NCBI GenBank assembly: GCA_910588075.1
Contig: CAJUOS010000050.1
Span: 1 to 16,618 of the forward strand
Length of the DNA: 16,618 nucleotides
From: an uncultured Erysipelotrichaceae bacterium
GTDB lineage: Bacteria; Bacillota_I; Bacilli_A; Erysipelotrichales; Coprobacillaceae
Direction of reading: 5' to 3'
Position numbers and translations under genes: made by a program
The notes under the pieces: model-generated
Databases searched by the model: none
What the model saw: only the letters and a program-made list of their open reading frames with translations
Told to the model about the DNA's origin: nothing
Part shown: positions 1-7,353 of the stretch, piece by piece
Numbering within the stretch: the first letter of the stretch is position 1
How the letters are laid out: every line of letters starts with the position of its first letter

Positions 1-63
1 TTGGCCAACTTCATCTCCTCGGCCGTCAATCTGCTCCTGCTCATCCCCGAGCTCTTCCGATCT
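1..63. other. Foreign GC-rich DNA plus sequencing-adapter remnant (chimeric contig end)
   Basis: The first 50 bases are about 58% GC, against an estimated 30% or less for the rest of the window. Read from base 1 they give 19 open codons, 18 of which end in G or C (LANFISSAVNLLLLIPELF), which is the signature of a high-GC bacterial coding sequence. Bases 51-63 are GCTCTTCCGATCT, the 3' end common to both Illumina TruSeq adapters. The AT-rich genome begins immediately after. The simplest reading is a chimeric read or an untrimmed adapter joined to the real contig, so this stretch should not be annotated as part of the organism. Confidence 0.88.
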
Positions 64-174
64 CTTGAATATGTCAATCAAAATTTATCTTATTTTCTTG
101 AATCTAAGCTCATTTTTTATTAAAAGTACCAATATTTTATAAACTATGTTAAACTAGAAACGAGGTGAAGAATA

Positions 175-1326
175 ATGAAAATTCTTGGTATTATTGTTGA
201 ATATAATCCTTTTCATAATGGACATATCTATCATATTCAAAAAGCGAAGGAAATAACACAATGTGATTATACAATTGCTGTCATGTCTTCTTCTTTCGTT
301 CAAAGAGGAGAACCTGCCATTATTGATAAATGGCAAAGAAGTCAATTAGCAATTGAATATGGAGTAGATTTAGTTATTGAGCTTCCTTTTATTTATTCTT
401 GTCAAAGTGCTGATTATTTTGCAAAAGGAGCCATTGATTTATTACATGCAATTGGTGTAACAGATATTTGTTTTGGGAGTGAAGATGGGAAAATTGACAC
501 CTTTATTGAAATTGCTTATGCAATTCAAAAACATTCTTTACAATATAATGATCTTATTAAAAAAGCTATGAAAAATGGTTTACGTTATCCTGATGCTTGT
601 AATCAAGCATTGAAAATTATTTTAAATAAGGAAATTAAAACACCAAATGATTTATTAGGTTTAAGTTATGTTAAAGAAATTATAATGAACCAATACCCTA
701 TAACACCACATTGTTTTCAAAGAACCAATAATTATCATGATACAAAACTTCAAAATATTGCAAGTGCTACTGCTATTCGTCAAGCTATTTTTCAGCATCA
801 AGATATTACACATTCACTTCCTCATCATGAATATTATCAAAACGATATTTATCAACTTAATGATTTTTATCCTTATTTACGTTATCAAATTTTAACTTCA
901 TCAACAGATACTCTTAGAAATTATCATATGATTGATGAAGGATTAGAAAATGCTTTAAAAAAATATATTGTTGATTCATATGATATGGAAAGTCTTATTC
1001 AATGCCTTTTATCAAAACGCTATACTAGACCACGTATCCAACGTATGATTATTCATATTCTTATGAAAAATACAAAGAAAGAAATTCAAGATGCTATGAA
1101 TATTGACTATTTAAGAATACTTGCTATGAACAACAAAGGTAGAGCATACTTAAACAAGATTAAAAAAGTTTGTTCTTATAAAATTGTTACAAATTATACA
1201 AGTTATTCACATCCTGCTCTTGATATAGAATTAAAGGCAACAAAAGTTTTATCTTTAATTTCATCACATCCTCAAAATATTATAAAAAAGGAATACTCAA
1301 GTATTCCTTATATTAAAGAAGATTAA
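175..1326 (+). CDS. tmcAL: tRNA(Met) cytidine acetate ligase TmcAL (YlbM family)
   Basis: TmcAL makes N4-acetylcytidine at the wobble position (C34) of elongator tRNA-Met in the cytoplasm, using acetate and ATP through an acetyl-adenylate, unlike the acetyl-CoA-dependent TmcA of enterobacteria. The 383-aa product is near the usual family length of about 390-410. It opens with MKILGIIVEYNPFHNGH, the nucleotidyltransferase-like HxGH motif (His14, His17). It also has the family-typical SSSFVQRGEPA segment (about 39-49), the FGSED segment (about 100) and a SATAIR segment. The start ATG has GAGGTGAAG 5 nt upstream, and no good alternative exists. The gene is monocistronic as far as visible. Its last 14 bases overlap the end of the convergent HAD gene, and the HAD gene's terminator hairpin is encoded inside its final codons. 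No frameshift is seen. The family call is firm; the modification role is inferred from characterised homologues. Confidence 0.93.
   Translation: MKILGIIVEYNPFHNGHIYHIQKAKEITQCDYTIAVMSSSFVQRGEPAIIDKWQRSQLAIEYGVDLVIELPFIYSCQSADYFAKGAIDLLHAIGVTDICFGSEDGKIDTFIEIAYAIQKHSLQYNDLIKKAMKNGLRYPDACNQALKIILNKEIKTPNDLLGLSYVKEIIMNQYPITPHCFQRTNNYHDTKLQNIASATAIRQAIFQHQDITHSLPHHEYYQNDIYQLNDFYPYLRYQILTSSTDTLRNYHMIDEGLENALKKYIVDSYDMESLIQCLLSKRYTRPRIQRMIIHILMKNTKKEIQDAMNIDYLRILAMNNKGRAYLNKIKKVCSYKIVTNYTSYSHPALDIELKATKVLSLISSHPQNIIKKEYSSIPYIKED
1281..1309 (-). terminator. Rho-independent terminator of the HAD gene, inside the tmcAL 3' end
   Basis: AAGGAATAC (1288-1296) pairs with GTATTCCTT (1301-1309), giving 9 bp with a TCAA loop. 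On the minus strand the stem is followed by TTTTTTATA. The plus-strand side has only ATATT after the stem, so the signal serves mainly the minus-strand HAD gene, which stops at 1313. The hairpin codes for tmcAL residues just before its stop. Confidence 0.8.
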
Positions 1327-2188
1327 GTTTTTCTAATATATCTATTCCCTCTTTAACAGCACCTTCTTCACTTGTGAAATGAAGTTGATAAGTTGCTGCT
1401 TTTTTAGCATATTGATCTGCTTGTGATGGTACAAATGAATAAACAAATTTTTCTAACATACTTACATCATTTAATCCATCTCCAAAAACAGCAACTTCAT
1501 CATATTGATATCCTTTTTCTTTAATCACCTTTTCCAACATACTTCCTTTATTAAAAGCATTTGTTGTAATTTCAATATTATCATCATAAGATGATGATAT
1601 TTCTAATGAAGGAATATTTAGTTTATCTTTTACACCTTGTATAGAATCAGTATCTAAGTGACGAGCATCGATTTTTAAAACTTGAACTCCTTTTTCTATC
1701 ATTTCATATGGTGAATGAGCATAGTGAAAATCTCTTAAATATCCCTCTCTTGTTGTAAATGTTTTTTGGGGAAATTCTTCCTTGGAACAACAATGGAAAC
1801 TTTTAAATAAAAATTTTATATGATAATCCCAAAATTCATCTTGATTAACAAGTGAAAATTTACCTTGATCTGTATGAATAGCTAATAAATACCCATATTG
1901 ATGAAGAGTTTGAGCAATATTAATGAAAGCTTCATTATTCATAGGATGTATTTCATTAATTGTTCTTTGTTTATTTTTATATTGTGTTCCATTATTTAAA
2001 ATCAAATCACACTCTAATTGATAAGTATTTAATAAATCAATGACCATATTCATATCTCGCCCTGTTGCTATAATAAAATCAATTCCTCGATTCATATAAT
2101 ACTTTAATTTTTGAAATGTTTCTTTTTCAATTTTATCCTCTTGATTAATTAGTGTTCCATCTAAATCACATACTATACATTTAATCAT
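1313..2188 (-). CDS. Cof-type HAD-IIB family hydrolase (sugar-phosphate/FMN phosphatase-like)
   Basis: This is a cytoplasmic haloacid-dehalogenase phosphatase of the Cof/YbiV class, which typically dephosphorylates sugar phosphates, FMN or PLP. The actual substrate cannot be read from sequence. The motifs are complete: motif I DLDGT (nucleophile Asp8, acid Asp10), motif II ATGRD (Thr42), the motif III lysine in NAFNKGSML (about Lys214), and motif IV GDGLND (Asp237, Asp241). The large C2B cap lies between motifs II and III. The product is 291 aa, normal for the family. I chose the ATG at 2188 (MIKCIVCDLDGT). A longer reading from the ATG at 2194 would sit directly against the AGGGGG ribosome binding site, whereas 2188 is 6 nt from it. 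The gene is divergent from the exporter pair and convergent with tmcAL. Confidence 0.9.
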   Translation of the reverse strand: MIKCIVCDLDGTLINQEDKIEKETFQKLKYYMNRGIDFIIATGRDMNMVIDLLNTYQLECDLILNNGTQYKNKQRTINEIHPMNNEAFINIAQTLHQYGYLLAIHTDQGKFSLVNQDEFWDYHIKFLFKSFHCCSKEEFPQKTFTTREGYLRDFHYAHSPYEMIEKGVQVLKIDARHLDTDSIQGVKDKLNIPSLEISSSYDDNIEITTNAFNKGSMLEKVIKEKGYQYDEVAVFGDGLNDVSMLEKFVYSFVPSQADQYAKKAATYQLHFTSEEGAVKEGIDILEKLNLL

Positions 2189-2212
2189 ATTCATCCCCCT
2201 ACATATTGTTAT

Positions 2213-2221
2213 ATTTTATCA
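2213..2221 (-). promoter_or_regulatory. Candidate extended -10 promoter for the HAD gene
   Basis: On the minus strand TGATAAAAT (TGn plus TAAAAT) lies about 25 bases before the chosen ATG. No -35 at 16-18 bp is convincing, so it would rely on the extended -10. Such AT-rich motifs also arise by chance in this genome. Confidence 0.4.
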
Positions 2222-2267
2222 CATCATTTATTGTTTTTTTAATTTTACAAATTTAGAAAATATATCT

Positions 2268-2295
2268 TTGAATATTTCTTTTTTTATGATATAAA
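2268..2295 (+). promoter_or_regulatory. Candidate sigma-A promoter for the exporter operon
   Basis: TTGAAT (2268-2273) and TATAAA (2290-2295) are separated by 16 bp. They would place the transcript start near 2302 and give a leader of roughly 15 nt carrying the GAGGTG ribosome binding site. Confidence 0.5.
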
Positions 2296-2316
2296 ATTAT
2301 AGTGCGAGGTGTGAAT

Positions 2317-3069
2317 ATGAACGATTTAGAGATTTTAAATTTAATTAATGAAATTGGTTATTTACTATTAAAGCATGGAGCTGAAATTTATCGTGTAGAA
2401 GAATCCTTAAAACGTATGTGTGAAGGCTTAGGGTTTCATGATATTGAAATTTTTGCTATTCCATCTTATTTTACATTATCTCTTACATTACATGATGGAA
2501 AACCATATCAATCTTCTCGTCGTTCACGTATTAATCGTTTTCATTTAGATCACCTATATGAACTCAATTGTCTTGTTAGAAAAATAAGTAATCAAGAAAT
2601 AGATGATTTTGAAATACAAAAAGAAATTAAGAAAATAAAATCTCAACCTTTAAATTTTCATCTTATTTTAATTGGCTATATTGTATCTGCTGCAATGTTT
2701 TGTATTTTCTTTGGTGGTGGAATTACTGAAATGATAGTATCAAGTGGAATTGGTTTTATTCTTTATTATCTTATTTATATTATGGAAAAACTTAATATCA
2801 ATAGTATTGTAAGAACTCTTTTGTCTAGTATAGTTCTTTCTACAATTGCGATTCTTTGTCATAAAGTCCATATTATTGCTAATCAACAATCTGTTATTAC
2901 AGGAACATTAATGCTTTTGGTTCCTGGAATTGCTATTACAAATAGTTTAAGAGATATTATTGGTGGAGATTATGTATCAGGTCTTGCTCGTATGATTGAA
3001 GCCATTTTAATTGCTGTAAGTATTGCTATTGGAGTGGGTATTATGATGATGGTCTTAGGAGGTGTTTAA
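2317..3069 (+). CDS. Threonine/serine exporter family protein, ThrE N-terminal type (YjjP-like)
   Basis: This is one half of a split ThrE-type exporter (DUF1212/ThrE N-terminal domain). Single-chain ThrE proteins export threonine and serine in corynebacteria; the two-protein E. coli form YjjP/YjjB has been linked to succinate export, so the substrate here is open. The first ~115 residues are soluble and resemble the family's N-terminal domain, with a HGAEIYRVEESLKRM segment. About five hydrophobic segments follow, including the VPGIAITNSLRDIIGGDYVSG stretch (about 206-226) characteristic of the family. The product is 250 aa from the ATG at 2317, which has GAGGTG 5 nt upstream. A GTG at 2302 is in frame but lies upstream of that site and has no ribosome binding site of its own. 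The second half follows directly, with its ribosome binding site inside this gene's last codons. Confidence 0.88.
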   Translation: MNDLEILNLINEIGYLLLKHGAEIYRVEESLKRMCEGLGFHDIEIFAIPSYFTLSLTLHDGKPYQSSRRSRINRFHLDHLYELNCLVRKISNQEIDDFEIQKEIKKIKSQPLNFHLILIGYIVSAAMFCIFFGGGITEMIVSSGIGFILYYLIYIMEKLNINSIVRTLLSSIVLSTIAILCHKVHIIANQQSVITGTLMLLVPGIAITNSLRDIIGGDYVSGLARMIEAILIAVSIAIGVGIMMMVLGGV

Positions 3070-3070
3070 G

Positions 3071-3526
3071 GTGGATGAATGTATTCAATGTTTAAGTGCA
3101 TTTGTTGGATGTTTCGGATTTTCATTTATTTTTAGAATACATAAAAATATAAAATTTGCTTTTATAGGTTCTATGGTAGGAACATTAGGATGGATTATCT
3201 ATCTAATGACAAGCTCTCTCCATAATAAATTTATTCAAACATTTATTGCTATGTTATGTATTTCTCTTCTTTCTGAAATGTTCGCAAGATTATATAAAGC
3301 TCCTGCTACTATTTTTGTCATTGTAGGATGTTTTCCTCTTGTTCCTGGTAGTGGTATTTATTATACAATGTTATATGCTGTTCAAGGGCTTAGTGATATG
3401 TTTATTCAAAGTTTTTTAGAAACTTTAGGTATTGGTTTCGCTATCGCCTTTGCTATTCTTGTTTCATCAACCATTCTTCAAACCTATAAGCGCATAAAAA
3501 CAAAAGATTTTGCTTCTATTGAATAA
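3071..3526 (+). CDS. Threonine/serine exporter family protein, ThrE C-terminal type (YjjB-like)
   Basis: This is the partner half of the split exporter (ThrE_2/DUF3815 domain), a 151-aa integral membrane protein with about four to five hydrophobic segments. The family signature is the run around APATIFVIVGCFPLVPGSG (about 78-96), a proline/glycine-rich segment that mirrors VPGIAIT in the first half. The chosen start is GTG 3071. AGGAGGTG at 3057-3064, within the end of the upstream gene, is 6 nt away, and the genes are separated by a single base. An in-frame GTG at 3062 is part of that ribosome binding site and is unlikely to be used. The two genes are almost certainly co-transcribed and translationally coupled. 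They end at a strong bidirectional terminator shared with pheT. Confidence 0.88.
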   Translation: MDECIQCLSAFVGCFGFSFIFRIHKNIKFAFIGSMVGTLGWIIYLMTSSLHNKFIQTFIAMLCISLLSEMFARLYKAPATIFVIVGCFPLVPGSGIYYTMLYAVQGLSDMFIQSFLETLGIGFAIAFAILVSSTILQTYKRIKTKDFASIE

Positions 3527-3551
3527 GCAAAACCTTTAACCAATAAAATAC

Positions 3552-3588
3552 AAATGAGGTTAAAATAATTTTAACCTCATTTCTTTTA
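3552..3588. terminator. Bidirectional rho-independent terminator between the exporter pair and pheT
   Basis: There is a perfect 14-bp stem, AAATGAGGTTAAAA (3552-3565) with TTTTAACCTCATTT (3569-3582), and a 3-nt loop. The plus side continues TTCTTTTAT and the minus side continues in a T-rich run (TTGTATTTTATTGG). It can end both the exporter transcript and the pheST transcript, whose stop codon is at 3586-3588. Confidence 0.9.
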
Positions 3589-5976
3589 TCCTCTTAAATG
3601 TGCATGGTATTCTTTTTCAACAACATGTAAAATATTATCCATAATATCATTAATTGTTTTATCATCAAGTGTTTTTGTAGGATCTTGGAAAGTCAATGCA
3701 ATGGCCACAGATTTCTTTCCTTCCTCAATATGTTCACCAACATAAATATCAAAAATCTCTATATGAGAAATAAGTCGTTTACTTGTTTTTTGAATAGAAC
3801 GAACAACATCATTTGTTGGAATATTTTGATCCATAACAAGTGCTATATCTCTTGTTACTGCTGGATATTGTGGAATAGATGTAAACTTTAATGCTTTTGT
3901 TCTTAAATTTAATAATACAGATAAATTTAATTCAGCTACATAAGTTTCTTTAACTCCATATTTCTTTGCCATACGTGGATGAATTTCTCCAATAACTCCA
4001 ATAATTTCTTGTCCCATTTGAATATATCCACTTCTTCCTGGATGGAAATAAGCATTATCTTCTTCAACTCTTACAAAATTATATCTTGATTCTTCAATAC
4101 ATAATTTCTTGAAAATTGTTTCAATAAATCCTTTAACCAAATAGAAATCAGCTTTTTGATGAATTTGTTTCCATGGAACACTTTGATATATTCCTGAACA
4201 TGCAATACTTAATACTTGAATTTCAGTTTCATCTGAATAAGTATTTGATAATTCATAAATACATACATCTTTATTAGCATGTGAATTATTATAGTTAATA
4301 ACTTGTAATAATGAAGGAATAACTGATTTTCTTGTTACACTTCTTTCTTCTCCTAATGGTAACATTAATTCAACTTCCTTATTCTTATGGAAGATATTAA
4401 AATCATCAACAGTATTTGGAGATGTTAAAGTATAAGTCATTACCTCATGTAATCCTAAATGAGCTAATAAATGTCTTATATATCTTGTTTTATCTTGAAC
4501 ACTTGTCAATGCCCCTTTTGTCATTTCCATAAGTGGTAATGTTGAAGGGATATGATCATACCCATACATTCTTGCCACTTCTTCAATAAGATCAGCAGCC
4601 ATTGTTATATCATTACGATATGTTGGAACTATTACCTCAAATGTTTCATCATGTAATTCATAACTAAAATGAAGTCTTGTAAAAATATCAGCAATCTTAT
4701 CAGTTGTAATAGCTGTTCCTAATAACCCATTAACACGAGATGTCTGAAGTGTTATCTTTTTTTGTTCTACATTATAAACAGTTGTTACACTCTTATATAT
4801 TTCTTTAGCATCTGCTAAATCTTTTAATAAAGCTGCACAACGATTTAAAGTTCTTTCACTATTAGCAGTATCAATAGCCCCTTTAATATAATGTTGAGAT
4901 GCATCAGTCAATAAATTCATACGACGTGCAGTATTTCGTAATGTTGCTCCATGAAATGTAGCTGCCTCAATAACAATATTTGTTGTATTTTCATCAATTT
5001 TTGTATCATTACCACCCATAACACCAGCTACACAACCAACACCATTATCAGTAGAAACAACAATATCCTCAGGTAAAATTTGATATTCTTTTTCATCTAA
5101 TAAAATAGCTTTTTGATTTAATCCAGTTTTAACAACAAAGCCTTTTTTCTTTAATTTATCATAATCATACATATGAATAGGTTGACCAGTTTCAACCATT
5201 ACAAAATTAGAAATATCAACAATATTATTAATTGGCTTAATACCACTTGCCATTAATGCTGTTCTTAGCCATTCTGGCGATTCTTTTGTTGTTACACCTT
5301 TAACCAATTTAGCTCCAAAGAAAGAACATAAATCTGTTTCAACATCAACTGTGATTTCACTTTCTAATTCATTGATGTCTACAATATCTGGAAGTTTTAC
5401 TTCTCTATTCAATAAAGCACCAACTTCATATGCTAAAGATATCATAGCCATACAATCAGAACGATTAGGTGTTAAACCTATCTCTAAAACAGTATCATCA
5501 TACCCCATATATTTTAATGCATCTTCTCCTATTGGTGCATCTTGTGGTAAAACATGGATTCCTGCCTTATCCTCTTCTCTTAACAATCTTTGATCAATTC
5601 CTAATTCAGCAATAGAGCAAATCATACCATTAGACTCTATACCACGAATTTTACTCTCTTTAATTTTAAATCCCTCACCCAAATCACAACCTGGTAAAGC
5701 TACAATAACTTTTTGACCAGCTTCAACATTTGGGGCTCCACAAACAATTTGACTCATGACATCAGGCATGACTTCAACTTGACATACATTCAAATGATCA
5801 CTATCAGGATGTGGTGTTTTTTCTTTTACATAACCTACAACCAATTTATTACCACGAGCAAAGGCATGCATTCCCTCTACTTCATGACCAATTGATGTTA
5901 ATTTTGCAGCAATTTCTTCTGCTGTGAAATCATCAACTTTTACATATTGATTTAATAATTTTAAACTTGCTTCCAT
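3586..5976 (-). CDS. pheT: Phenylalanine--tRNA ligase beta subunit
   Basis: This is the beta chain of the cytoplasmic (alpha-beta)2 phenylalanyl-tRNA synthetase, which positions tRNA-Phe and edits mischarged tyrosine. The 796-aa product is the normal full length. Domains in order: N-terminal segment; EMAP-like tRNA-binding domain (about 39-148, with the PHPDSDHLNVCQV segment); B3/B4 editing domain (about 210-370, with NIVDISNFVMVETGQPIHMYD and GVMGG); B5 domain (about 402-475, with PTYRNDI and DLIEEVARMYGYD); catalytic-like core (about 480-690); and C-terminal ferredoxin-fold anticodon-binding domain (about 702-796, with YPAVTRDIALVMD). Its ATG lies 2 nt after the pheS TAG, and its ribosome binding site AAAGGA is inside the last pheS codons, so translation is coupled. 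Regulation is through the T-box upstream of pheS. Confidence 0.97.
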   Translation of the reverse strand: MEASLKLLNQYVKVDDFTAEEIAAKLTSIGHEVEGMHAFARGNKLVVGYVKEKTPHPDSDHLNVCQVEVMPDVMSQIVCGAPNVEAGQKVIVALPGCDLGEGFKIKESKIRGIESNGMICSIAELGIDQRLLREEDKAGIHVLPQDAPIGEDALKYMGYDDTVLEIGLTPNRSDCMAMISLAYEVGALLNREVKLPDIVDINELESEITVDVETDLCSFFGAKLVKGVTTKESPEWLRTALMASGIKPINNIVDISNFVMVETGQPIHMYDYDKLKKKGFVVKTGLNQKAILLDEKEYQILPEDIVVSTDNGVGCVAGVMGGNDTKIDENTTNIVIEAATFHGATLRNTARRMNLLTDASQHYIKGAIDTANSERTLNRCAALLKDLADAKEIYKSVTTVYNVEQKKITLQTSRVNGLLGTAITTDKIADIFTRLHFSYELHDETFEVIVPTYRNDITMAADLIEEVARMYGYDHIPSTLPLMEMTKGALTSVQDKTRYIRHLLAHLGLHEVMTYTLTSPNTVDDFNIFHKNKEVELMLPLGEERSVTRKSVIPSLLQVINYNNSHANKDVCIYELSNTYSDETEIQVLSIACSGIYQSVPWKQIHQKADFYLVKGFIETIFKKLCIEESRYNFVRVEEDNAYFHPGRSGYIQMGQEIIGVIGEIHPRMAKKYGVKETYVAELNLSVLLNLRTKALKFTSIPQYPAVTRDIALVMDQNIPTNDVVRSIQKTSKRLISHIEIFDIYVGEHIEEGKKSVAIALTFQDPTKTLDDKTINDIMDNILHVVEKEYHAHLRG

Positions 5977-5978
5977 AA

Positions 5979-7013
5979 CTAATCCTTTCTAGCGAATTGA
6001 TTTAAGAATCTTAAATCATCACTATAGAAATTTCTAATATTATCAATACCATACTTTAACATGGCTACTCTTTCTAAACCTATACCAAAAGCAAATCCTT
6101 GATAAACTTCTGGATCAAACCCACACATTTCAAGAACTTTTGGATTGACCATACCAGCACCTAACACTTCTATCCATCCTGTGTATTTACACATCGGACA
6201 TCCTTTTCCATCACAATTATGACAACTAATATCAACTTCTACACTTGGTTCTGTAAATGGGAAATATGATGGTCTTAAACGAATTTCTCTCTTTTCTCCA
6301 AACATTTTTTTAGCAAACAACTCTAAAGTTCCTTTTAAATCAGCCATTGTAATATTTTTATCAATAACCAATCCTTCACATTGACTAAATTGATGTGAGT
6401 GTGTTGCATCATCATCATCTCTACGATATGTTTTACCAGGACATATAATTTTAATTGGTCCTTTCCCTTTCGCCTCTAACATTGTACGTGCTTGTACAGG
6501 AGAGGTATGACAACGCATCAATAATGTATCATTAATATAAAATGTATCTGTCATATCTCTTGCAGGGTGTCCTGCTGGAATATTCATTAATTCAAAGTTA
6601 TAATGATCTGTCTCAACCTCTGGACCTTCAGCAACACTATACCCCATTCCAACAAATAAATCTTCTAATTCTTCTCTAATCATAGAAAGAGGATGTATGC
6701 TTCCTAATGGTAAAACATGACTTGGTAAAGTAATGTCTATTGTTTCATTTTTTAATTTTTCATTCATTTCTGCTTCTTCTAAAGCGACTTTTTTATCCTC
6801 AATTGCTTGAGTTATTTCTTGTTTAACTTTATTTGATACCTGTCCAAAAGATGCTCTTTCTTCCTTTGACATATCTTTCATAGATCTCATTGCTGCTTGC
6901 ATTGGACCTTTTTTCCCCAAATAAAAGACTCTTAAATCATTTAAATCTTTCAATGAAGTACAAACAGTAATTTTACTAAGAGCTTCTTCTTTAATTTTTA
7001 ATAATTCGTCCAT
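5979..7013 (-). CDS. pheS: Phenylalanine--tRNA ligase alpha subunit
   Basis: This is the catalytic alpha chain of phenylalanyl-tRNA synthetase, a class II enzyme that charges tRNA-Phe. The product is 344 aa, typical. It has an N-terminal coiled-coil arm (about 1-90), motif 2 around YRRDDDDATHSHQF (about 196-209), the PSYFPFTEPSVEVDI segment (about 248-262) and motif 3 GFAFGIGLERVAML (about 306-319). A four-cysteine cluster (Cys264, 267, 272, 275) sits between them, as in many Firmicute PheS proteins. I chose the ATG at 7013, which has AAAGGAGGA 7 nt upstream. The open frame continues 25 codons further upstream, but those bases are the T-box antiterminator and terminator and are not coding. 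The gene heads the pheST operon. Confidence 0.97.
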   Translation of the reverse strand: MDELLKIKEEALSKITVCTSLKDLNDLRVFYLGKKGPMQAAMRSMKDMSKEERASFGQVSNKVKQEITQAIEDKKVALEEAEMNEKLKNETIDITLPSHVLPLGSIHPLSMIREELEDLFVGMGYSVAEGPEVETDHYNFELMNIPAGHPARDMTDTFYINDTLLMRCHTSPVQARTMLEAKGKGPIKIICPGKTYRRDDDDATHSHQFSQCEGLVIDKNITMADLKGTLELFAKKMFGEKREIRLRPSYFPFTEPSVEVDISCHNCDGKGCPMCKYTGWIEVLGAGMVNPKVLEMCGFDPEVYQGFAFGIGLERVAMLKYGIDNIRNFYSDDLRFLNQFARKD

Positions 7014-7251
7014 TAACGTCTCCTCCTTTAAATAAAAAATCGTTCCAATAAAGGAACGATATATAATCGCGGTACCATCCTCATTCATAACAAAATGTTA
7101 TGCACTCAATTCACAGTAACGTTGTGTTGACGGCGATGATTAGTCGCACTCCAAGGTGAATTCAATAAATTCATTGTAAGAAAACTTTCAGCAACATGTT
7201 TTCCTCTCTTATACAAATTCTTTATCTACTTATCCTTTTCTTCGTGTTTAC
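7014..7251 (-). promoter_or_regulatory. T-box riboswitch leader of pheST (Phe specifier TTC)
   Basis: This is a tRNA-sensing antitermination leader of about 235 nt: uncharged tRNA-Phe stabilises the antiterminator and lets transcription reach pheS. On the minus strand I see the AGAGAG element (about 7204-7209), a GTTGCTGAAAG distal-loop-like element (7185-7195), the specifier region GAATTCACCTTGGAG with TTC at 7158-7160, and the T-box AATGAGGATGGTACCGCG (7068-7085). Its UGGU bulge (7074-7077) matches an ACCA tRNA end, consistent with the A73 discriminator of tRNA-Phe. The terminator stem ATCGTTCC/GGAACGAT (7053-7060 and 7039-7046) follows, with a T run and then the ribosome binding site. Specifier and downstream gene agree. 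Confidence 0.95.
7033..7060 (-). terminator. Conditional terminator of the pheST T-box
   Basis: ATCGTTCC (7053-7060) pairs with GGAACGAT (7039-7046) across a 6-nt loop, 8 bp in all, followed by TTTTT. The 5' arm must be freed by pairing of the upstream T-box sequence in the antiterminator state. The ribosome binding site AAAGGAGGA (7021-7029) lies just downstream. Confidence 0.88.
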
Positions 7252-7257
7252 CAAAAT

Positions 7258-7286
7258 ATTATAGCCAAAATATCTCATAAAAACAA
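7258..7286 (-). promoter_or_regulatory. Sigma-A promoter of the pheST T-box transcript
   Basis: On the minus strand TTGTTT (7281-7286) and a perfect TATAAT (7258-7263) are separated by exactly 17 bp, placing the start near 7251, just before T-box stem I. The M42 operon promoter has the same TTGTTT, 17 bp, TATAAT layout. Confidence 0.8.
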
Positions 7287-7322
7287 GTCTTTTTTCAAAA
7301 GAGTCGTATTATATATGAATTA

Positions 7323-7331
7323 TGATATAAT
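7323..7331 (+). promoter_or_regulatory. Extended -10 promoter for the SDR gene
   Basis: TGATATAAT (TG at 7323-7324, TATAAT at 7326-7331) is a perfect extended -10, 22 bp before the ATG. There is no recognisable -35 at 7303-7308. It lies back to back with the pheST promoter. Confidence 0.55.
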
Positions 7332-7353
7332 TATTATATACAGGAGAGTCATT

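Noticed and set aside
1..57. Horizontal gene transfer of a GC-rich gene at the left edge
   Set aside because: The junction is an exact sequencing-adapter tail, so an artefact explains it better than biology.
98..126. Possible tmcAL promoter using TTGAAT at 98-103
   Set aside because: No -10 at an acceptable distance; the nearest candidates are 14 bp away or poor matches, and AT-rich DNA gives many such hits.
154..345. 63-aa open frame on the minus strand opposite the start of tmcAL
   Set aside because: It lies antisense to a well-supported gene, has no ribosome binding site and its product looks like random translation.
3685..5895. Several plus-strand open frames of 60-80 codons opposite pheT
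   Set aside because: They are shadows of the strongly conserved pheT frame, with no ribosome binding sites and no recognisable products.
7309..7341. AT-rich near-palindromic stretch upstream of the SDR gene
   Set aside because: It is explained by the extended -10 promoter and base composition; no extended perfect inverted repeat.
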